DNA of 13,349 bases, from contig DVJU01000086.1 in NCBI GenBank assembly GCA_018716545.1, positions 1 through 13,349 on the forward strand. The letters run 5' to 3'. The DNA comes from Scatomorpha pullicola (GTDB lineage Bacteria > Bacillota > Clostridia > Oscillospirales > Oscillospiraceae). This document shows, piece after piece, positions 1 through 6,359 of the stretch. The first letter of the stretch is position 1, and each line of letters opens with the position of its first letter. The position numbers were made by a program, and so were the translations under genes. The notes under the pieces were generated by a model that was given only the letters and a program-made list of their open reading frames with translations, made no database searches and had not been told where the DNA came from.

Positions 1-1
1 C

Positions 2-1090
2 GGTGCGCTGGGCGCGGCCTTCGCCGTCAGGGACTTCCTCGAAAAGTCCGGCCACAGCGGCACGGTCATCTTCTACGGCTGCCCCGGCGAAGAGGGCGGC
101 GCAGGCAAGGCCTTCATGGCCCGAGAGGGCATGTGGCGCGAGCTCGACTGCGCCCTGACCTGGCACCCGAGCGATGTGAACGAGGTCGTCACCGGTACGA
201 ACAACTCCAGTATCCAGGTGCTCTACAAGTTCCACGGCGTCTCCGCCCACGCGGCGGGCGACCCGGAGAACGGCCGCAGCGCGCTGGACGCCGTGGAGCT
301 GATGAACACCGGCGTGCAGTACCTGCGCGAGCACATGACCAGCGACTGCCGCATCCACTACGCAATCATCGACGCCGGCGGCGTTTCTCCTAACGTGGTA
401 CAGAGCGAGGCCAGCGTCCTCTATCTGGTGCGTGCCAACAAGGTGCGGGACAGCATAGCTCTCCTGAAACGTGTGGACAAAATCGCCCAGGGCGCGGCGC
501 TCATGACCGAGACCAGCTTCGACCGCAAGTTTATCGATGGCACCGCCGAGCTGGTGCCCAACTACACGCTGGAAGCGCTGCTCTACCGTATCTTCAACGA
601 GGTCGGCCTGCCCGAGTACACGGACGGGGAGCGCCAGCTGGCAGAGGCCCTGCGCAGGACCTATGAGCTCCACGTCGCTCCCGGCATAGCGGCCGGCTTT
701 GACGCCGACATAGCCGCCGACGTGGCCGAGCGCACCAACGGCCTGCAGGACGCGCTCTGCGGTTTCATCATGCCCGAGTACCACTCTGCCGGCTTCGTGG
801 CCGGGAGCACGGACGTGGGCGACGTGAGCTGGCAGACCCCGGCGGCGCAGGTGCACTGCGTCACCTTCCCCTTCGGAGCCGCCGGACACTCCTGGCAGAA
901 CGTCAGCTGCGGCGGAACCAGCCTCGGCCACAAGGGCCTCATAAACGCGGCGAAGATTATCGCCTGCGCGGCCATAGAGCTCATGAACGACCCCGAGACG
1001 CTGCAAAAGGCCCGGGACGAGTTTGCCCGCCGCACCAGGAGCGGCTATGTCTGCCCCATAGAGCCCGACGCCGTGCCCACGGCCATATAA
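2..1090 (+). CDS. M20-family amidohydrolase, AbgB-like (5' end missing)
   Basis: This open frame enters from the left edge of the window, so the start codon and an estimated quarter of the protein are missing; 362 codons remain before TAA. The visible part matches the M20 metallopeptidase/amidohydrolase family. Near its start lies the catalytic and metal-binding stretch CPGEEGGAGKAFM. A dimerisation (lid) domain with HAAGDPENGRSALDAVELM follows. The C-terminal half carries GSTDVGDVSWQTP and GAAGHSW, typical of the AbgB (p-aminobenzoyl-glutamate hydrolase subunit B) branch. Known family members hydrolyse N-acyl or aminobenzoyl amino-acid amide bonds in the cytoplasm with two divalent metal ions. 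The exact substrate cannot be read from the sequence. No AbgA or AbgT partner is visible here. The frame ends 14 bp before the CIRCE palindrome of the next gene, and no separate U-tract terminator is seen. Confidence 0.88.
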   Translation, partial: GALGAAFAVRDFLEKSGHSGTVIFYGCPGEEGGAGKAFMAREGMWRELDCALTWHPSDVNEVVTGTNNSSIQVLYKFHGVSAHAAGDPENGRSALDAVELMNTGVQYLREHMTSDCRIHYAIIDAGGVSPNVVQSEASVLYLVRANKVRDSIALLKRVDKIAQGAALMTETSFDRKFIDGTAELVPNYTLEALLYRIFNEVGLPEYTDGERQLAEALRRTYELHVAPGIAAGFDADIAADVAERTNGLQDALCGFIMPEYHSAGFVAGSTDVGDVSWQTPAAQVHCVTFPFGAAGHSWQNVSCGGTSLGHKGLINAAKIIACAAIELMNDPETLQKARDEFARRTRSGYVCPIEPDAVPTAI

Positions 1091-1091
1091 A
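1086..1091 (+). promoter_or_regulatory. Alternative -10 box before the CIRCE element
   Basis: TATAAA overlaps the stop codon of the amidohydrolase gene. A start site about 7 bp downstream would place the CIRCE palindrome just inside the transcript, the usual arrangement for HrcA control. No recognisable -35 box lies 16-18 bp upstream, so this is only a candidate. Confidence 0.25.
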
Positions 1092-1104
1092 GCGAATAAG
1101 CGCG

Positions 1105-1137
1105 ATATTAGCACTCGCCGTCAGCGAGTGCTAATAT
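1105..1137 (+). promoter_or_regulatory. CIRCE operator (HrcA binding site)
   Basis: The core at 1108-1134 reads TTAGCACTC, nine bases, GAGTGCTAA, which is the textbook CIRCE sequence with no mismatch. The palindrome extends three further bases each side (ATA / TAT), giving 12-bp arms. CIRCE is known to bind the HrcA repressor, which is released on heat shock when GroE chaperones are occupied. It lies between the amidohydrolase gene and the Hsp20 gene and points to HrcA control of the latter. An hrcA gene is not in the window. Confidence 0.95.
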
Positions 1138-1144
1138 TTACATA

Positions 1145-1173
1145 TTGGACATAGTTTGTTCATGATTTATTAA
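1145..1173 (+). promoter_or_regulatory. Candidate sigma-A promoter of hsp20
   Basis: TTGGAC (1145-1150) and TATTAA (1168-1173) are separated by 17 bp. If used, the transcript would start near 1180 with a leader of about 98 nt, and CIRCE would lie immediately upstream of the -35 box rather than downstream of the start site. The region is AT-rich compared with its surroundings. Confidence 0.45.
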
Positions 1174-1264
1174 AATCTGTATTGTATTTTATATACGTAA
1201 ACAGACGAGAGATGTGAATACGACATCGAGAATCTGCGAACACTAAAACGTATATATAACACAT

Positions 1265-1269
1265 GGAGG
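1265..1269 (+). promoter_or_regulatory. Ribosome binding site fixing the hsp20 start
   Basis: GGAGG lies 8 bp before the ATG at 1278. An in-frame ATG at 1263 overlaps this site and has no Shine-Dalgarno sequence of its own, so 1278 is taken as the start. Confidence 0.85.
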
Positions 1270-1277
1270 TTTTAATC

Positions 1278-1691
1278 ATGTTTGAACTTACCCCTTATTC
1301 CACCCGCCGCAGTATGATGGACCCGTTCAATTTCTTCAGCGATTTCTTCGGCACCAACAACGCGCCGATGGAGCTTCGCACCGACATCACCGACAAGGGC
1401 GACAGCTTTGTGCTCGAGGCCGACCTGCCCGGATTCAAGAAGGACGACATCAAGATAGACCTTGAGAACGACCGCCTGACCATCAAGGCCGAGCGCCACA
1501 GCAACACCGAGACCACCAAGAACGGCTATGTCCGCCGCGAGCGCAGCTTCGGCAGCTTCGAGCGCAGCTTTGACGTCAGCGGTATCGACACCGCGGGCAT
1601 CAAGGCCAACTACACCGACGGCGTCCTGACCCTGACCCTCCCCAAGAGGCCGGAGCTGGTGCCCGACAACCGCAGCATAGTGATCGAATAA
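1278..1691 (+). CDS. Small heat-shock protein, Hsp20/alpha-crystallin family
   Basis: A 137-residue ATP-independent holdase chaperone that binds unfolding proteins in the cytoplasm. A short Phe-rich N-terminal arm (FNFFSDFFG) is followed by the alpha-crystallin domain at about residues 36-130, with EADLPGFKKDDIKIDLEND and the family signature ANYTDGVLTLTLPK (A-x-x-x-D-GVL). The C-terminal tail SIVIE holds an I-x-I motif, which in this family docks neighbouring subunits during oligomer assembly. Length is normal for bacterial Hsp20. The start at 1278 is chosen from the GGAGG at 1265. The gene stands alone, between a CIRCE operator upstream and a strong terminator downstream, so it is a single-gene heat-shock unit under HrcA. 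In several well-studied Firmicutes hsp20 genes are instead controlled by CtsR. Confidence 0.95.
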   Translation: MFELTPYSTRRSMMDPFNFFSDFFGTNNAPMELRTDITDKGDSFVLEADLPGFKKDDIKIDLENDRLTIKAERHSNTETTKNGYVRRERSFGSFERSFDVSGIDTAGIKANYTDGVLTLTLPKRPELVPDNRSIVIE

Positions 1692-1704
1692 AGCGCAAAA
1701 GCAG

Positions 1705-1742
1705 ACCCCGCCCCGGAGTTATCCGGGGCGGGGTTATTTTTT
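1705..1742 (+). terminator. Rho-independent terminator of hsp20
   Basis: A perfect 13-bp stem (1705-1717 with 1722-1734, GC-rich, loop GTTA) is followed by TATTTTTT. It begins 13 bp after the hsp20 stop codon. Confidence 0.95.
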
Positions 1743-1749
1743 CTCTTTC

Positions 1750-1783
1750 AAAAATCGCCCAGGGGCGGGGGAGATCCGCCCCC
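1750..1783 (-). terminator. Probable terminator of the glnA-asnB operon
   Basis: Read on the minus strand, a GC stem (1776-1782 with 1762-1768, loop of 7) is followed after about 7 nt by a run of five T. A second, overlapping fold (CGCC-CCTG-GGCG) sits directly before the same T-run. It lies about 55-85 bp past the asnB stop. It is weaker and less regular than the hsp20 terminator it faces. A short GC hairpin with no T-run (1823-1835) also directly follows the asnB stop. Confidence 0.5.
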
Positions 1784-1835
1784 GAGCACAAGAGAGAAAG
1801 AGAGTTGGGGAGGCGTTTTAGGGCGCCGCGGGCGC

Positions 1836-3416
1836 TTATATGCCGCTGTCGCCGTAGTTGGCCAGGACGCGCGCGCTCGGGTCATCGACGTCGCAGCCGG
1901 GCCAGGAGCGGTTCGGCATCCAGAAGTCTGCCACCATGTCGGACTGTCCCGGGTAATACTTTTCAAATATCTCCCGGTACAGCAGGCTCTCCTTTGTGAA
2001 AGGCCGGGCGTGGGCGTAATGCAGCCTCTTGGCTTCAAACTCAGCGTCGGTATAGCGGCTCTCGGCGTAGTCCTTGATGTCGTCGACCATGGAGTGACCC
2101 ACGGCGTCGGAGAAGGCGGCCTTCTGCCGCCAGAGCAGGTCGTAAGGCAGCCAGCCGTCGCGCTCGAAGGCGTGACGCAGCAGGTACTTGCCTATGCCGT
2201 GCCGGTTCATCTTGAGCGCGGGGTCGAGGCTCATGACGTACCTGACGAAGAAGATGTCGCCGAAGGGTACGCGCGCTTCCAGGCTGTTCACGCTGATGCA
2301 GCGGTCGGCGCGCAGCACGTCGTACATGTGTATCTCGTCTATGCGCTTTTTGCTCTCGGCCTGGAAGGCCTCGGGTGAGGGGGCGAAGTCCGTGTACTTG
2401 TAGCCGAACAGCTCGTCGCTTATCTCGCCGGTGAGCAGGACACGCACGTCCGTGCGCTCGTGTATCGCCTTGCAGCACAGGTACATGCCGAGGCTGGCGC
2501 GGATGGTCGTGATGTCGTAGGTGCCGAGTATGCCGATGAGCCTGTCCAGGCTGGCGAGCACCTCCTCGCGCGTCATCGTGATCTCCATGTGCTCGCTGCC
2601 GAGGAACTCGGCGGCGTGGCGGGCGTACTTGAGGTCTATGGGGTCGGTGTCCATGCCTATTGCAAAGGTGCGTATGGGCTTTTGCAGCAGCCTTGTGGCG
2701 ATGGAGCACACCAGCGAGGAGTCCAGCCCGCCCGAGAGCAGGAAGCCCAGCGGCGCGTCGGAGTCGAGGCGCTTGTCGACCGCCTGTATCAGCAGCTCGC
2801 GTATGTGTTTACATGCCGTCTCCTCGTCGTCGCGGCAGTATTCGCCGACGGCGGTGAGGTCGGCGTAGCGGTGGAACTCGCCGTCCCAGTAGCAGCCGGG
2901 AGGGAAGGGCAGGATCCTGGGGCACAGCCCCACGAGGTTCTTCGCCTCGCTGGCGAAGACCATGCCTCCTGCCGGCAGCTCGCCGTAGTACAGCGGGCGT
3001 ATGCCCAGCGGGTCGCGCGCGGCGATGAACTTGTCGGCGCGGGAGTCGTAGATTATGCAGGCGAACTCCGCGTCGAGCATGGCGAACATGTCGGTGCCGT
3101 ACTCGCGGTACATGGGCAGCAGGATCTCGCAGTCGGAGCCGGAGCGGAAGCGGTAGCCCATGCCCACCAGCTCGGTCTTTATGGGTCGGAAGCCGTACAG
3201 CTCGCCGTTGCAGACGCACATGTCGCCGTCGAGCCGGAAGGGCTGCATGCCGTTGGCGTTCAGCCCCATGATGGCCAGCCGGTGGAAGCCCAGCCAGCCC
3301 TTGCCGCACTCGACGAAGCTGCTCATATCCGGGCCGCGCGAGAGGGTTCGGTTAAAACCCTCCAGCGCCAGCCCCCGGGAGACGGTACGTCTTGTGAAGC
3401 CGATTATCGCACACAT
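1836..3416 (-). CDS. asnB: Asparagine synthase (glutamine-hydrolysing)
   Basis: A 526-residue cytoplasmic enzyme that makes asparagine from aspartate, ATP and glutamine. The N-terminal glutamine amidotransferase domain (class II, Ntn type) begins MCAIIGF, so Cys2 becomes the catalytic N-terminal nucleophile after Met removal. It contains LGFHRLAIMG (RLAI at 46-49), the NGELYG motif (70-75) and ARDPLGIRPLYYG. The C-terminal synthetase domain carries the ATP PP-loop SGGLDSS (228-234), then TGEISDELFGY (329-339) and SLEARVPFGD. Length is close to the usual 500-560. The ATG follows the glnA stop with one base between (TGA-T-ATG) and has no clear Shine-Dalgarno sequence, so it is probably translated by coupling to glnA. 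The pairing fits: GlnA supplies the glutamine that AsnB consumes. A related amidotransferase of the same fold acting on a different acid cannot be wholly excluded. Confidence 0.93.
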   Translation of the reverse strand: MCAIIGFTRRTVSRGLALEGFNRTLSRGPDMSSFVECGKGWLGFHRLAIMGLNANGMQPFRLDGDMCVCNGELYGFRPIKTELVGMGYRFRSGSDCEILLPMYREYGTDMFAMLDAEFACIIYDSRADKFIAARDPLGIRPLYYGELPAGGMVFASEAKNLVGLCPRILPFPPGCYWDGEFHRYADLTAVGEYCRDDEETACKHIRELLIQAVDKRLDSDAPLGFLLSGGLDSSLVCSIATRLLQKPIRTFAIGMDTDPIDLKYARHAAEFLGSEHMEITMTREEVLASLDRLIGILGTYDITTIRASLGMYLCCKAIHERTDVRVLLTGEISDELFGYKYTDFAPSPEAFQAESKKRIDEIHMYDVLRADRCISVNSLEARVPFGDIFFVRYVMSLDPALKMNRHGIGKYLLRHAFERDGWLPYDLLWRQKAAFSDAVGHSMVDDIKDYAESRYTDAEFEAKRLHYAHARPFTKESLLYREIFEKYYPGQSDMVADFWMPNRSWPGCDVDDPSARVLANYGDSGI

Positions 3417-3417
3417 A

Positions 3418-4749
3418 TCAATACTGTATCATGTACCGGGCAAGCTCCCAGTCGGTGACCTGCGTGCGGTAGTCGTCCCACTCCTTCATCTTGCCCTCGA
3501 CATAGCGCGGGAACACGTGCTCGCCCAGCGCGGCGGCCATCAGCTCGTCGCTCTCCAGCGCGCACACGGCCTCCTCGAGGGAGCCGGGCAGGTTGTCTAT
3601 GCCGTTGGCCAGGCGCGTCGCGGCGTCCATGGCGAAGATGTTCTCGGTTATCTCCGCCGGAGCCTCAAGGCCGCGCTCTATGCCGTCCAGACCGGCGGTC
3701 AGGCACAGCGCCAGGGCGAGGTAGGGGTTGCAGGCGGGGTCGGGGTTGCGCAGCTCCACGCGCGTGCTCTGACCGCGCGCGGCGGGGATACGTATCAGCG
3801 CGCTGCGGTTGGAGGCGCTCCACGCCAGGTAGCACGGCGCCTCATAGCCGGGCACCAGTCGCTTGTAGCTGTTCACCAGCGGGTTGGTGACGGCGGTCAT
3901 GCCGCGCACGTGGGCGAGCAGTCCGGCGATGAAGCTGTAGGCTTTTTCGCTCAGCTGCTTATCGCCCTCGGGGTCGAAGAAGACGTTCTTGCCCTCGTGG
4001 AACAGGGACATGTTGGTGTGCATACCGCTGCCGTTGATGCCAAACACCGGCTTGGGCATGAAGGTCGCGTGCAGGCCGTGCTGCTGCGCGAGAGTCTTGA
4101 CGGTCATGCGGAAGGTCATGATGTTGTCCGCCGCGGTCAGCGCGTCGGCGTACTTGAAGTCTATCTCGTGCTGTCCGTGGGCGACCTCGTGGTGGCTGGC
4201 CTCTATCTCAAAGCCCATGGCCTCCAGCGCGAGGCAGATGTCGCGGCGCACAAATTCGCCGTGATCCACGGGGCCGAGGTCGAAGTAGCCGGCCTCGTCG
4301 CCGGTCTTGGTGGTGGGACGGCCGTGCTCGTCGGTTTCAAACAGGAAGAATTCGCACTCGGGACCGACGTTGAAGGTGTAGCCCATGTCCGCCGCCTTCT
4401 TCAGCGCGCGCTTGAGCACGCCGCGCGGGTCGCCGATGAACGGAGTGCCGTCGGGGTTATAAACGTCGCAGATGAGCCTCGCCGTGCGTCCGGTGCCGGT
4501 AGCCCAGGGCAGGATGGTGAAGCTGTCCGGGTCGGGGTAGAGGTACTGGTCGCTCTCGTGTATGCGAGTGAAGCCCTCGATGGAGCTGCCGTCTATCATG
4601 ATCTGATTATTGAGAGCCTTCTCCAGCTGGCTGGCGGTGATGGCGACATTCTTCAGCTGACCGAAGATGTCGGTGAACTGCATACGGATGAACTCGACGT
4701 CCTCGTCGGCTACAATGCGCATGATGTCCTTCTTAGTGTACTTTCCCAT
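3418..4749 (-). CDS. glnA: Glutamine synthetase, type I (alpha form)
   Basis: A 443-residue cytoplasmic enzyme condensing ammonia and glutamate to glutamine with ATP; type I enzymes are known to form dodecamers. The beta-grasp N-terminal domain (FTDIFGQLKNVAI) is followed by the catalytic domain. Landmarks are DGSSIEGFTRIHESDQYL, GPECEFFLF, the metal and ATP motif GQHEIDFKYADAL, NGSGMHTNMSLF, and PGYEAPCYLAWSASNRSALI ending in IPAARG. The region where beta-type enzymes have the adenylylated tyrosine (NLYDLPPEE) here reads NIFAMDAATR with no matching Tyr, and the length equals the short Firmicute form, so covalent control by GlnE is not expected. The start is supported by AAGGAG 9 bp upstream. 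It is the first gene of a two-gene operon with asnB and is preceded by a strong promoter and a leader hairpin with a U-tract, which suggests control by transcription attenuation. Confidence 0.97.
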   Translation of the reverse strand: MGKYTKKDIMRIVADEDVEFIRMQFTDIFGQLKNVAITASQLEKALNNQIMIDGSSIEGFTRIHESDQYLYPDPDSFTILPWATGTGRTARLICDVYNPDGTPFIGDPRGVLKRALKKAADMGYTFNVGPECEFFLFETDEHGRPTTKTGDEAGYFDLGPVDHGEFVRRDICLALEAMGFEIEASHHEVAHGQHEIDFKYADALTAADNIMTFRMTVKTLAQQHGLHATFMPKPVFGINGSGMHTNMSLFHEGKNVFFDPEGDKQLSEKAYSFIAGLLAHVRGMTAVTNPLVNSYKRLVPGYEAPCYLAWSASNRSALIRIPAARGQSTRVELRNPDPACNPYLALALCLTAGLDGIERGLEAPAEITENIFAMDAATRLANGIDNLPGSLEEAVCALESDELMAAALGEHVFPRYVEGKMKEWDDYRTQVTDWELARYMIQY

Positions 4750-4788
4750 GGTTAGACTCTCCTTCTCAAAAATTTCTTATATGCCCTG

Positions 4789-4847
4789 AAAAAATAAAAA
4801 GGGGCAAAGACGTCCTAAGATTGTTGAATCTCAGAACGCCTTTGCCC
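4789..4847 (-). terminator. Leader hairpin with U-tract before glnA (probable attenuator)
   Basis: On the minus strand a 21-bp stem (4847-4827 with 4822-4802, loop CAAC) closes with only three G-U pairs and no mismatch. It is followed at once by CC, five T, A and six T. This has all the marks of an intrinsic terminator, yet it lies between the glnA promoter and the glnA start codon, about 40 nt before the start. From the predicted start point near 4853 only about six bases precede the stem. No gene on this strand lies upstream that would need terminating, so a regulatory role in glnA-asnB expression is the natural reading. No dual-hairpin ANTAR target with hexaloops and no known riboswitch fold was recognised. 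Confidence 0.8.
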
Positions 4848-4859
4848 TTCGATGGCGTG

Positions 4860-4888
4860 ATGATAACCCTGATTGACGTATTTGTCAA
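4860..4888 (-). promoter_or_regulatory. Sigma-A promoter of glnA-asnB
   Basis: On the minus strand a consensus -35 TTGACA (4888-4883) and -10 TATCAT (4865-4860) are 17 bp apart. The expected start point is near 4853. The -35 box lies inside an inverted repeat, ATTGAC-6-GTCAAT (4872-4889), a candidate operator. Confidence 0.8.
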
Positions 4889-4889
4889 T
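4872..4889. promoter_or_regulatory. Inverted repeat over the glnA -35 box
   Basis: ATTGAC, six bases, GTCAAT: perfect 6-bp arms covering the glnA -35 hexamer. A bound protein would block RNA polymerase. It does not fit the Bacillus GlnR/TnrA pattern (TGTNA-7-TNACA), and it could be partly a by-product of a consensus -35 sequence. Confidence 0.4.
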
Positions 4890-4896
4890 AAGGCAG

Positions 4897-4925
4897 TTGC
4901 AATTTTGTAAAAAACGCAATATACT
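4897..4925 (+). promoter_or_regulatory. Distal candidate promoter of the moaB-family gene
   Basis: TTGCAA (4897-4902) and TATACT (4920-4925) with a 17-bp spacer, pointing rightwards from the glnA promoter. The two promoters are divergent and 8 bp apart, so one regulator could affect both. Confidence 0.5.
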
Positions 4926-4983
4926 TCAGCCATGCAAAACGGCGAAGTCAGGTTATTTTTTACACTGCTGCGGACTCTGGCTC

Positions 4984-5012
4984 TTTACGTGGAGAGATAT
5001 AGCTGGTATAAT
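4984..5012 (+). promoter_or_regulatory. Proximal extended -10 promoter of the moaB-family gene
   Basis: A perfect TATAAT (5007-5012) preceded by TGG (extended -10) has a weak -35 TTTACG (4984-4989) 17 bp upstream. The start point would be near 5019, leaving a leader of about 38 nt. It also rules out the upstream in-frame ATG at 5015, which lies beside the -10 box. Confidence 0.6.
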
Positions 5013-5044
5013 AAATGCGGCTTTTCGTGAATACAGACGAAACT

Positions 5045-5051
5045 GGAGGGG
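5045..5051 (+). promoter_or_regulatory. Ribosome binding site of the moaB-family gene
   Basis: GGAGGGG ends 5 bp before the ATG at 5057 and decides this start over the longer in-frame ATG at 5015. Confidence 0.85.
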
Positions 5052-5056
5052 TAAGC

Positions 5057-5527
5057 ATGAAATACACGGCGGCGATACTCACGGTGAGCGACCGCTGCTC
5101 ACGCGGTGTGCGCGAGGATACCACAGGCCCGGCGCTGGCAAAGATGCTGGAGGAGGACGGCTGGGAGATAGTTTCCACCAAGATAGTGCCGGACGAATTC
5201 GAGGTGATCAAGGCGGAGCTTGTTCACTGCTCCTACGACCTGGACGTCTGCCTGGTTCTGACAGCCGGGGGAACGGGCTTCTCCCGCCGCGACGTCACTC
5301 CCGAGGCCACGGAGGCGGTTATAAACCGCGTGGCGCCGGGGATACCGGAGGCCATGCGCCACGCGGCCATGAAGACGGGCACCAACGCCATGCTCTCGCG
5401 CGGCATAGCCGGTCTGCGCGGCGGCACGCTCATAATAAACCTGCCCGGCAGCATGAACCCGGCCACCAGCTCGCTCCAGGCCATCCTACCTGCGCTCAAG
5501 CCCGGCATAGACCGGCTGCGCCGGTGA
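5057..5527 (+). CDS. MoaB/MogA-family molybdenum cofactor protein
   Basis: A 156-residue protein of the MoaB/Mog fold (molybdopterin-binding). Known members adenylylate molybdopterin before molybdate insertion (MogA) or are close paralogues (MoaB). The sequence shows AAILTVSDRCSRG at the N-terminus, the substrate-loop motif TAGGTGFSRRD (69-79) followed by TPEAT (81-85), and the typical end INLPGS (127-132). Length is normal for the single-domain family. The start at 5057 is fixed by GGAGGGG and by the position of the promoter. No other cofactor genes (moaA, moaC, moeA, modABC) lie in the window, so it stands as a single transcription unit ending in a perfect terminator. Whether it acts as MogA or MoaB cannot be settled from these motifs alone. 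Confidence 0.93.
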   Translation: MKYTAAILTVSDRCSRGVREDTTGPALAKMLEEDGWEIVSTKIVPDEFEVIKAELVHCSYDLDVCLVLTAGGTGFSRRDVTPEATEAVINRVAPGIPEAMRHAAMKTGTNAMLSRGIAGLRGGTLIINLPGSMNPATSSLQAILPALKPGIDRLRR

Positions 5528-5550
5528 GCGGTGAAACCATAAATATACAG

Positions 5551-5586
5551 AAAAACAGTCCCCGAACGTATTCGGGGACTGTTTTT
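5551..5586. terminator. Bidirectional terminator between two convergent genes
   Basis: A perfect 16-bp stem (5551-5566 with 5571-5586, loop CGTA) has five A on its left arm and five T on its right arm. It therefore ends transcription both from the moaB-family gene and from the minus-strand gene that stops at 5606. Confidence 0.95.
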
Positions 5587-5605
5587 GTATGCGTAAGAGC
5601 CTCGA

Positions 5606-6289
5606 TTATTCGCGATTTCTGTAGTCTTCCATCATGGAGGAGAACAGCTCCTTGGTCGTGGGAGGGGTGTAGCTGATGGCGTTGGCTCCGGCCTCGACGG
5701 TGCGCATGATGCTCTCCTCCTGGCCGCCGCCGGTGGCGATTATGGGCACGTCGGGGAAGTCCTTGCGTATGGCGCGCACGACCTCGGGAGTGCGCGCTGC
5801 GGCGGAGACGTTGAGTATGCTGGCGCCGGCCTCGAGCCGGGCGGCGATGTCGGTCTTTTCACTTACGACGGTGACGACGAGGGGGATGTCTATGTAGTTC
5901 GCTATGCGCTGCACGTCCTCGTTTCCGATGGGCGCGTTGACAACAACTCCCATTGCGCCCTCGGTCTCGGCGTCCCACGCCAGCTGGAGGGTGCGCAGAC
6001 CCTGAGTGGTGCCTCCGCCCACGCCGCAGAACACGGGAAGGGAGGAGTACCTCAGCACGGAGGACGAGATGGTGGGCTGCGGGGTGAAGGGATATACGGC
6101 GAGCACGGCGTCTGCGTTGCAGTTGCGTATGATCGCTATGTCTGTCGTGAAGACCAGCGACTTTATGCGCCGGCCGTTGATAACTATACCGCTGGCGTTG
6201 CGGACTACGCTGGGGACGCGCAGGATGTGGTGCCTCAACTTGCTGCTGACCTGGGGTACGTATTTAGCGTTGGGCTTTTCTTTGAGCAT
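5606..6289 (-). CDS. Predicted TIM-barrel protein, phosphate-binding type, function unknown
   Basis: A 227-residue soluble protein that I cannot assign to a named enzyme. The alternation of hydrophobic strands and helices, with VVVNAPIGNEDVQRIANYI, then LVVTVVSEKTDIAARLEAGA, then IIATGGGQEESIMRTVEAGA and ISYTPP, is that of a (beta/alpha)8 barrel. The IIATGGG turn (residues 183-189) and the preceding EAGA helix look like the C-terminal phosphate-binding half of the ThiG / NanE / indole-glycerol-phosphate-synthase superfamily. An unusual CGVGGGTTQGLRTLQLAWD stretch sits at 88-106. No signal peptide or membrane segment is visible. The ATG has a GGGAGG site 6 bp upstream. It lies 70 bp after the GH3 gene on the same strand but has its own extended -10 promoter. 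Genomes of this type sometimes label such proteins only 'hydrolase'; I see no basis for a specific reaction. Confidence 0.7.
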   Translation of the reverse strand: MLKEKPNAKYVPQVSSKLRHHILRVPSVVRNASGIVINGRRIKSLVFTTDIAIIRNCNADAVLAVYPFTPQPTISSSVLRYSSLPVFCGVGGGTTQGLRTLQLAWDAETEGAMGVVVNAPIGNEDVQRIANYIDIPLVVTVVSEKTDIAARLEAGASILNVSAAARTPEVVRAIRKDFPDVPIIATGGGQEESIMRTVEAGANAISYTPPTTKELFSSMMEDYRNRE

Positions 6290-6319
6290 AGTATTCCTCC
6301 CGGAGCAGGTTTTTTATCA

Positions 6320-6328
6320 ATTATAGCA
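6320..6328 (-). promoter_or_regulatory. Extended -10 promoter of the TIM-barrel gene
   Basis: On the minus strand TGC-TATAAT (6328-6320) is a perfect extended -10 element. The -35 region 17 bp upstream (TTTTCT) is weak. The leader would be about 25 nt long. Confidence 0.6.
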
Positions 6329-6359
6329 TAGCGAGCATATAAAGAAAAGCAACGAAATG

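Noticed and set aside
1105..1137. Reading the 12-bp palindrome as a terminator of the amidohydrolase gene
   Set aside because: There is no T-run after it and its sequence is an exact CIRCE operator.
3160..4755. A 531-codon open frame on the plus strand opposite glnA, and similar long frames opposite asnB (2460-3458)
   Set aside because: They are mirror frames of well-conserved enzymes in GC-rich DNA; their translations are rich in Val, Ala, Gly, His with no family motif, and no ribosome site or promoter fits.
4801..4860. Glutamine riboswitch, T-box or ANTAR dual hairpin in the glnA leader
   Set aside because: The leader is too short and has only one long stem with a four-base loop; no T-box sequence and no paired hexaloops with the A and G positions were seen.
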